NCBI GenBank assembly: GCA_024403175.1
Contig: JAKSSI010000013.1
Location: 1 to 13,033, forward strand
Source: Clostridia bacterium
GTDB taxonomy: Bacteria; Bacillota_A; Clostridia; Peptostreptococcales; Anaerovoracaceae
Reading direction: 5' to 3'
Length of the DNA: 13,033 bases
Position numbers and translations under genes: made by a program. Shown piece by piece: positions 7,479 to 13,033 of the stretch (position 1 is its first letter; each line of letters begins with the position of its first letter). Under the pieces are notes generated by a model. It saw nothing but the letters and a program-made list of their open reading frames with translations. It had not been told where the DNA came from and did no database searches.

Positions 7479-8465
7479 ATGGTTGATTTAAAAGGAAAAA
7501 GCTTTTTAAAGCTTCTTGATTTCTCAGCAGAAGAAATCAATTATCTCTTAGACCTTGCCGCAAAGCTTAAGGCAGAAAAGAAGGCAGGTATTCCGCACCG
7601 CATGTTTGAAGGCAAAAACATTGCGCTCATTTTCGAAAAGACAAGCACTCGTACACGTTGTGCTTTCGAAGTTGCAGGCGCAGACCTTGGTATGCACCCT
7701 GTATACCTCGACCCATCCGGATCCCAGATTGGTAAAAAGGAAAGCATTGCAGACACTGCAAGAGTACTTGGCCGCATGTTCGACGGTATTGAATACAGAG
7801 GCTATGGCCAGGAGCTTGTAGAAGCTTTAGCTAAATACGCAGGGGTTCCAGTTTGGAACGGCCTTACAAACGAATTCCACCCTACTCAGATTCTTGCAGA
7901 CTTCCTTACAGTTAAGGAACACTTTGGAGATTTAAAGGGCAAGAAGCTTGTTTACTTCGGCGATGCTCGTTACAACATGGGCAACTCCCTTATGGTAGGC
8001 TGCGCTAAGATGGGCATGAACATTGTTCTTTGCGCACCAGAAGACTACAGACCATCTGCAGAACTTACAGCAATTGCAAAGGATCTTGCAAAAGAAAGCG
8101 GTGGCTCCGTTGAATTCTCCGACACCCCTATCGAAGCTGCTAAGGGCGCACACGTACTCTATACAGATGTTTGGGTATCCATGGGCGAACCAGATAGTGT
8201 TTGGAAGGAAAGAATCGAAAAGCTTCTTCCATACAGAGTAACTATGGACGTATTAAATGTAGCTGGCCCACAGTGCAAGTTTATGCATTGCCTGCCTGCA
8301 TTCCACGATCTTGAAACAACTATCGGAAAGCAGATTTACGAAAAGTTCGGCCTCGATTGCATGGAAGTAGCTAACGACGTATTCGAAAGTCCACAGTCCA
8401 TCGTATTCGACGAAGCAGAAAACAGAATGCACACAATTAAAGCAGTTATGGCTGCAACATTATAA
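7479..8465 (+). CDS. argF: Ornithine carbamoyltransferase
   Basis: The 328-residue enzyme transfers the carbamoyl group from carbamoyl phosphate to ornithine, giving citrulline. It carries the carbamoyl-phosphate loop STRTR (56-60), HPTQ (134-137), the DVWVSMGE segment (230-237) and HCLP (270-273) with the active-site cysteine. HCLP and the ornithine loop separate it from aspartate carbamoyltransferase. The ATG at 7479 follows AGAGGA and begins the normal [10 protein letters not shown]; an in-frame ATG at 7350 would translate through promoter and operators and is rejected. The protein also resembles catabolic ArcB enzymes, but the ARG boxes and divergent argGH favour a biosynthetic role. It lies immediately upstream of a broken carB. 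All catalytic motifs are intact. Confidence 0.95.
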   Translation: MVDLKGKSFLKLLDFSAEEINYLLDLAAKLKAEKKAGIPHRMFEGKNIALIFEKTSTRTRCAFEVAGADLGMHPVYLDPSGSQIGKKESIADTARVLGRMFDGIEYRGYGQELVEALAKYAGVPVWNGLTNEFHPTQILADFLTVKEHFGDLKGKKLVYFGDARYNMGNSLMVGCAKMGMNIVLCAPEDYRPSAELTAIAKDLAKESGGSVEFSDTPIEAAKGAHVLYTDVWVSMGEPDSVWKERIEKLLPYRVTMDVLNVAGPQCKFMHCLPAFHDLETTIGKQIYEKFGLDCMEVANDVFESPQSIVFDEAENRMHTIKAVMAATL

Positions 8466-8470
8466 GAATT

Positions 8471-9595
8471 ATAAGAAGAGAAGATATTAGGAAAGTAATG
8501 GTAATTGGATCCGGCCCTATAGTTATAGGTCAGGCAGCCGAATTCGACTATGCAGGAACTCAGGCCTGCAGAATTCTTGAAAGAGCGGCGTAAGCGTTGA
8601 AGAAATTTGCGATATTACAAAGTTCCACCCATTCTTCGTTGAAAAGATGAAGAATCTTGCAGACTACGAACTCTCCATTGCAAATGGCCTTACAAAAGAA
8701 AGCTATATGCAGGGAAAGAAATTCGGTTATTCAAACGATGCTTTAGAGCAGCTTTCCGGCAGCAAGATTCCATTCGAAGCTACAGCTAAATTTAAGCGTG
8801 TAGATACTATGAAGGGTGCTTTCGGCAGTATGCCTTATTACTACTCTTCTTTCGATGACGATGCAGTAGATGAAGTTATCGAAGAAAGTGGAAAAGAAAA
8901 AGTTCTTGTACTTGGGTCGGGCCCTATCAGAATCGGCCAGGGTATTGAATTCGACTACAGCTCTGTTAAGTGCGTAGAAGTATTAAGAAAGCTCGGCTAC
9001 GAAGTAATCATTATTAACAACAACCCTGAAACAGTATCTACAGACTACGATACAGCAGACAGACTCTACTTTGAACCAGTAGGTTTTGAAGATGTAATGA
9101 ATGTTGTAAAGAAGGAAAAGCCACTTGGCGTAGTAGTTGCATTCGGTGGTCAGACTGCAATCAAGCTTGCAGGTAAACTCGATGCAGCAGGCGTAAGAAT
9201 TCTTGGTACATCTGCAGAAGGTATCGACGTAGCAGAAGACAGAGAACGTTTCGATGCATTCCTTGGATCTATCGGAATCTCTCGTCCTAAGGCAGTCGCT
9301 GTTGAAACTCTCGAAGAAGCAAAGAAAGCGCGGTCTTGAAGTAACAACCGCGCATAATGTATGGGAAAATAATGATATTTATGATTTGATGGATAACGGT
9401 AAGGTGGATTACATTGTTTACACAGGCGATGTAATGGACAGCTCCGTAGGAGACTATAGAGCACTTTATCGCCGTGCTATGAATCTTCATATTCCATGCA
9501 TGACATCTCTTGATACAGCTATGGCTGTAGCAGACATCATTGCCGCAAGATACAATCAGGAAACAACAAGCCTCGTAAACATTGTTCAGTCATAA
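8471..9595 (+). pseudogene. carB: Carbamoyl-phosphate synthase large subunit, remnant with two large internal deletions
   Basis: Three collinear CarB pieces remain, about 1.1 kb against a normal 3.2 kb. Piece 1 (8474-8590, stop TAA 8591-8593) reads [19 protein letters not shown] and on through [16 protein letters not shown], the extreme N-terminus; the expected ATG is absent, with ATA at 8471. Piece 2 (about 8581-9339, another frame) begins [15 protein letters not shown] in the oligomerisation domain and runs into the start of the second synthetase half (LGSGPIRIGQGIEFDY, NNNPETVSTDYDTADRLYFEP, VVAFGGQTAIKLA), ending at ETLEEAKK just before the ATP-grasp core. Piece 3 (about 9329-9595, a further frame) is the C-terminal MGS-like domain (DYIVYTG, SLDTAMAVADIIAARYNQ). 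About 390-400 and 270-290 codons are missing at the two joints. Inside each piece the reading frame and codon use are intact, suggesting recent loss. No carA is present. It follows argF by a few bases. Confidence 0.9.
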
Positions 9596-10500
9596 AGACC
9601 GATTGAATAAGTTGTGGCTTTGCCCTTTCCTTTGCGGCGAATAGAACCTTCATTAACAAGTTGTGTAAGAGCGTTCTCTACGGACGCTCTTCCTATTGAA
9701 GGACATAATTCCATAATGTCGCGCTTATTGAATTCGCCGAATTGAGTTCTAACAGCTCTTTCAACCAATTCCTTAGCCGACATCTTACCTGAAAGTAAAC
9801 GCATTCTGCGTTCGAATTCTCTGTAAGCGGATACGATAGTTCCGAACATATTCTTCATAAAAGAAAGTTCGCTGTTAAATCCGTCTTCGCAGAGAATTTT
9901 TTCTATTGAAATATATTTGCCTATAACATAACCGTTCTTTAAAAGAAGGAAATTTGTAAGCAAAAGTGCCATTCTATTTTTAGCAACAGGGAAAGGATTT
10001 AAATCCAAAAAGTCTGCAACAAAAAGCGGAATAACAACCAGAGGATCTATCTCTCCAGTGCTAACCAGCTGATTGTAATTAATGCAAAGGTTTTCTAAAT
10101 CCTTTTGCATATCGTAGCCAAGCTCTGGCAGATAAGTAAGAAGCTCATTGCAAAATTGCATTACAAGTTCTGCACTTAATGGAAGTGCATCAAATTCTTT
10201 TTGCATATGCTCCAGAGAATTCTTATAGCCTAATATTTCTTGCTCCGATGCATTCTTTGCAAACGCTTTATCAGACATAAGCTGCTTAAGCCTGAGTTCT
10301 GTTACATTTACTCCGTCTAATGCACTTGCCGCTTTTGTACTTTGCATCTTTGCAGTAACAGTAAGCTTTTCAAGTTCAAGAGATGTTTTTCTTAAAAACA
10401 TTTCCTGCTTGCCCTTAAATTCATGAAGCTGAGCTATAAACCCGAGAACCTCATTATCCCAGTTGGCTTTTCTGTACTTTTCGTAATTAAAATCTTTCAT
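9586..10500 (-). CDS. Fic-domain protein with degenerate active site and C-terminal winged helix
   Basis: The 304-residue protein has the layout of long bacterial Fic proteins. An N-terminal helical part contains ASALDGV (58-64) where the inhibitory SxxxEG motif is expected. The Fic core PLVVIPLFVADFLDLNPF...LLLTNFLLLKNGYVIGKYISIEK spans about 153-201, and a C-terminal winged-helix-like segment (about 256-304) follows. Active Fic enzymes carry HPFxDGNGR to transfer AMP or similar groups to target hydroxyls; here the same position reads NPFPVAKNR (168-176), so the catalytic histidine and the phosphate-binding GNG are lost. The inhibitory glutamate position is Asp62. Classical AMP transfer is therefore unlikely, and a binding or regulatory role is possible. 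The ATG is 15 nt after the metF stop with no clear ribosome binding site. The 3' end overlaps the carB remnant by 10 nt, convergently. Confidence 0.8.
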   Translation of the reverse strand: MKDFNYEKYRKANWDNEVLGFIAQLHEFKGKQEMFLRKTSLELEKLTVTAKMQSTKAASALDGVNVTELRLKQLMSDKAFAKNASEQEILGYKNSLEHMQKEFDALPLSAELVMQFCNELLTYLPELGYDMQKDLENLCINYNQLVSTGEIDPLVVIPLFVADFLDLNPFPVAKNRMALLLTNFLLLKNGYVIGKYISIEKILCEDGFNSELSFMKNMFGTIVSAYREFERRMRLLSGKMSAKELVERAVRTQFGEFNKRDIMELCPSIGRASVENALTQLVNEGSIRRKGKGKATTYSIGLYD

Positions 10501-10515
10501 TGTGTTGGTATTATA

Positions 10516-11397
10516 TTACTTAATACCTGCTTGTTCAAGAAGACCAGGAATCTTTGCTTCCCAACCCAAAGACATAATGTGAACACCTTCGCAGTATGGT
10601 CTGCATTCTTTTATAAGTCTTGCTGCGATTTCAATTCCTGTAATACCAGCCTTAGTCTTTTCCTTATCAGCTGCAAGTTCTGTAAACAGTTCATCAGGAA
10701 TACTAATACCTGCAACGTTAGCGTTCATATATCTGCACATACCAACATTCTTAGGAATGATGATACCAAGCTGAATTGGTTTGCCAAACTGCTTTGCTCT
10801 TTCGTAGAATTCTATGTATTTTTCGGAATCGAAAACTGCCTGTGTCTGGAAGTATTCAGCACCAGCTTCAATTTTCTTTTCCATCTTTGCAAGCTGCGCA
10901 TCTACAGAGTCAGAGCATGGAGATACTACTGCGCCCTTTGCAAACTTTGGAGGTTCGCCAACAAGAGGATTTCCTGCAAGATCCACACCGGATTCAAGAG
11001 TTGTCATTGTGTGAAGCAATGAAACTGAGTCTAAATCGAATACTGGCTTTGCCTGAGGGTTGTCGCCAAGAGTTGTGTAGTCGCCCGTTAAAGCAAGCAC
11101 GTTTTCAAATCCAAATGCAGCAGCAGCAAGAAGATCGGACTGAAGTGCAATTCTATTTCTATCTCTGCATGTCATTTGGAAAACTGGTTCCATTCCAATG
11201 TTTTTTAATGCCATACTTACAGCTAAAGAACTTAATCTCATAACTGAAGACTGACAGTCTGTAACATTTATAGCATGAACGCAGCCAAGGTATTCCTTTG
11301 CTGTTTGAAGAAGTTCATCGCAATTAACTCCCTTTGGAGGTGCAACTTCTGTTGTTACAACGAATTCTCCCTTTTCGAATAATTCTGTTAGTTTCAT
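10516..11397 (-). CDS. metF: Methylenetetrahydrofolate reductase, catalytic flavoprotein subunit
   Basis: The 293-residue TIM-barrel flavoenzyme reduces 5,10-methylene-THF to 5-methyl-THF. The family features are TEVAPPKG (16-23, with Glu17 at the place of the catalytic glutamate of E. coli MetF), ALTGDY with Asp106 in the folate/flavin site, YFQTQAVFD (182-190) and the closing GVHIMSLG. The ATG at 11397-11395 follows AGGAGA with a short spacer. It lies 21 nt after metV and the gene order on the strand is rnfC-metV-metF, as in Acetobacterium woodii, where MetF, MetV and RnfC2 form one enzyme complex. The product feeds the Wood-Ljungdahl methyl branch or methionine synthesis; which applies here is not decided by this window. 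Confidence 0.95.
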   Translation of the reverse strand: MKLTELFEKGEFVVTTEVAPPKGVNCDELLQTAKEYLGCVHAINVTDCQSSVMRLSSLAVSMALKNIGMEPVFQMTCRDRNRIALQSDLLAAAAFGFENVLALTGDYTTLGDNPQAKPVFDLDSVSLLHTMTTLESGVDLAGNPLVGEPPKFAKGAVVSPCSDSVDAQLAKMEKKIEAGAEYFQTQAVFDSEKYIEFYERAKQFGKPIQLGIIIPKNVGMCRYMNANVAGISIPDELFTELAADKEKTKAGITGIEIAARLIKECRPYCEGVHIMSLGWEAKIPGLLEQAGIK

Positions 11398-11418
11398 CGA
11401 TTTCTCCTATATCTAAAA

Positions 11419-12051
11419 CTACGATTCTTTACACTCTTTTGTTGCTACAAAAGTTTCATAATTTCGTAGCTTTGCTTCGCAATGAAAATTATCTAATTTT
11501 CCGCGCTTTTCAAGTCTTCTATAAATTCTTTCCCAGCCGCATGGCATTTCGCTATTAACTTCGCACATACCATTTTTAGTTCCACCACAAGGCCCATTAA
11601 CAAGCCCCTTAGAACAAGCAACTATTGGGCAAATGCCTCCGGTCATATTCAGATAGCATTCTCCGCACTGACCGCAATTAACGTTAAGCGGAGTTACGCC
11701 CTGATATCCTGGAAGGCCTAAAGTATCGCATGCTGCGTATACTATTTTATCTGCAAGAATTTCTGCTACAGTCTGAACACCAACGCCGCAGGAAAATACC
11801 AGAATGCAATCTGCTTCTTTTATTTCGTCTTCCCAAAGAGAGATCCTTTTCTTTAAGAATTCTGGGTTGCAGATATAATCTGTGTTTATAATTCCAGTAA
11901 CTTTTCCATCAGCCTTAAGGGTTGCCTGATAATTATTTGCATCTTCTTCTGGAAAGCTTACTTCTTTGCATCCAAAACAATTGATAACAAATATCTTGCC
12001 TTTAATAAGGGCATTAAGTGAATCAACATTTTTAAATTGAGTTATTAACAT
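11419..12051 (-). CDS. metV: Methylenetetrahydrofolate reductase partner subunit MetV (MTHFR_C-like)
   Basis: This 210-residue, very cysteine-rich protein corresponds to the small subunit of the clostridial and acetogen methylene-THF reductase. Sixteen cysteines are visible, including NCFGC (24-28), CGQCGEC (126-132), GGICPIVACSKG (138-149), GPCGGTKNGMCEV (153-165) and PCGW (170-173), which fit binding of Fe-S clusters and/or zinc. Known MetV proteins bridge the flavin of MetF and an electron donor, here probably the RnfC-like protein encoded directly upstream. The ATG at 12051-12049 is one base after the rnfC stop (TGATATG), with GGGAG as ribosome binding site inside the end of rnfC. All three genes must be on one transcript. 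I am confident of the family; metal content is inferred. Confidence 0.93.
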   Translation of the reverse strand: MLITQFKNVDSLNALIKGKIFVINCFGCKEVSFPEEDANNYQATLKADGKVTGIINTDYICNPEFLKKRISLWEDEIKEADCILVFSCGVGVQTVAEILADKIVYAACDTLGLPGYQGVTPLNVNCGQCGECYLNMTGGICPIVACSKGLVNGPCGGTKNGMCEVNSEMPCGWERIYRRLEKRGKLDNFHCEAKLRNYETFVATKECKES

Positions 12052-12052
12052 A

Positions 12053-13033
12053 TCACTTCATCTCCCTTACTGCTTTTTTGCCTTCTTTGATTTTTGCAAC
12101 CAAAGGAATTTTAGATGAGCAAATGTACTGGCAACATCCGCATTCCATGCAATCCATTATGTTCTTATCAACAAGACCTTGAATGTTATTGTCATCGTGA
12201 TATTTTGAGAAGTATAAAGGAAGAAGCTGCATTGGACAAACGTCTGCACATCTTCCGCACTTAATACACGGCTGCTCTTCTGCATTATCTGTGTCTACTG
12301 CAATAACACCGTTGCTACCCTTCATGATAGGAGTGTTAACATCAGCAAGAACCGCACCCATCATAAGGCCGCCCATTTTAACTGTTGCAGGCTTTGTAAG
12401 GCCGCCGCAGTATTCAATTAAGTCTTTTGCATTTGTGCCGAGCTTTACCATGAAGTTTCCAGGATTTTTAATATATTCACCAGAAACAGTAACAACTCTT
12501 TCAATAAGAGGCATACCCTTCTTTATTGCATCGGATATAGCCTTTGCTGTGCTTACATTACTTACAACAACACCAACATCTGATGGCAGACCGCCGCTTG
12601 GAACATCCTTTCCAAGGACGCGCTTTATAAGCATTTTTTCGGCACCCTGTGGGTATTTTGTCTTAGCAATGCACACTGAAATATTTTCTTCTTCAGCTAG
12701 CTTAGACTGAATAAGATCTATAGCATTTTGCTTATTATCTTCAATTAAGATAGTGCCGTTTGCAGCATCAACTGCTTTCATTATTGCCTTTAATCCATAA
12801 ATTACATCATCGGCATATTCAAGCATTACTCTGTGGTCGGCGGTAATTACTGGTTCGCATTCGCTGCCATTAAGAAGAACTGTATCGATGGCTTTGCCCG
12901 GCTGAAGCTTTACGTAAGTTGGGAAACCTGCGCCGCCCATTCCGGCAATTCCTTTTTCTTTTACGATTTCAACTATTTCCGCAGCCGTTAATTCTTCAAG
13001 GTTTTTCTCCGGCTTTACGCTTTCGTGTAAATC
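12053..13033 (-). CDS. RnfC-like electron-transfer subunit (RnfC2 type), N-terminus off the window
   Basis: The reading frame is open to the right edge: 31 codons, from DLHESVKPEKNLEELTAAEI onward, precede the internal Met at 12940, so that Met is not the start. The visible 326 residues hold the glycine-rich GIAGMGGAGFPTYVKL nucleotide/flavin-binding loop, LLNGSECEPVITADHR, a soluble-ligand-binding-like part (TVSGEYIKNPGNF) and two 4Fe-4S motifs, CIKCGRCADVCP and CMECGCCQYIC. This is the architecture of RnfC, which takes electrons to or from NADH. No other rnf genes lie next to it, and metV and metF follow, so it matches the separate RnfC2 that links NADH to methylene-THF reductase in A. woodii rather than the membrane Rnf complex subunit. 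About 100 N-terminal residues are missing. Confidence 0.9.
   Translation of the reverse strand, partial: DLHESVKPEKNLEELTAAEIVEIVKEKGIAGMGGAGFPTYVKLQPGKAIDTVLLNGSECEPVITADHRVMLEYADDVIYGLKAIMKAVDAANGTILIEDNKQNAIDLIQSKLAEEENISVCIAKTKYPQGAEKMLIKRVLGKDVPSGGLPSDVGVVVSNVSTAKAISDAIKKGMPLIERVVTVSGEYIKNPGNFMVKLGTNAKDLIEYCGGLTKPATVKMGGLMMGAVLADVNTPIMKGSNGVIAVDTDNAEEQPCIKCGRCADVCPMQLLPLYFSKYHDDNNIQGLVDKNIMDCMECGCCQYICSSKIPLVAKIKEGKKAVREMK

Noticed and set aside
8647..9339. A free-standing 230-residue protein in the middle of the carB remnant
   Set aside because: It is a fragment of CarB without an ATP-grasp core, begins inside the oligomerisation domain and has no ribosome binding site.
10423..11022. 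Open frame on the plus strand opposite metF and the Fic-like gene
   Set aside because: It runs antisense across two recognisable genes and codes for a low-complexity Cys/Phe/Leu-rich sequence without motifs.
1..13033. CRISPR arrays, tRNA or rRNA genes, insertion sequences, phage genes
   Set aside because: I saw no repeat-spacer pattern, tRNA-like cloverleaf, transposase or terminal inverted repeats anywhere in the window.

Overview
The window looks like chromosomal DNA of an anaerobic Firmicute in the class Clostridia. The evidence is moderately low G+C, strong AGGAGG-type ribosome binding sites, the L13-S9 operon, a clostridial-type lipoprotein and ABC importer, and an RnfC-MetV-MetF gene set of the kind known from acetogens and relatives. 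Genus cannot be read from the sequence.

Layout from left to right. (1) 1-653, minus strand: rplM (L13) followed by the first codons of rpsI (S9), with a consensus promoter and a structured leader of about 125 nt. (2) 711-3437, minus strand: a three-gene ABC importer (lipoprotein of the ABC_sub_bind/TrpX type, LivH-like permease, ATPase). It has its own promoter and a very stable hairpin directly in front of the first gene. (3) 3553-7272, minus strand: argG-argH-MFS, genes overlapping or nearly touching, which looks like one operon. (4) 7273-7478: a divergent control region with back-to-back promoters for argG (minus) and argF (plus) and a set of ArgR-type operators. (5) 7479-9595, plus strand: argF followed by a broken carB (carbamoyl-phosphate synthase large subunit) that kept three short collinear pieces and lost about two thirds of the gene. 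(6) 9586-13033, minus strand: rnfC-like gene (cut by the window edge), metV, metF and a degenerate Fic-domain gene, tightly packed.

How the parts work together: ArgF makes citrulline from ornithine and carbamoyl phosphate, and ArgG and ArgH turn citrulline into arginine. The shared control region suggests arginine repression of both arms. The adjacent carB cannot supply carbamoyl phosphate in its present form, so an intact synthase must lie elsewhere or the arginine branch is impaired. RnfC-MetV-MetF is the gene set of the RnfC2-containing methylene-THF reductase, which makes methyl-THF for the Wood-Ljungdahl pathway or methionine synthesis. No complete new defence or mobile system is visible. 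The most unusual items are the carB remnant, the Fic protein lacking its catalytic histidine, the regularly spaced operator set, and the hairpin placed between promoter and start codon of the ABC operon.
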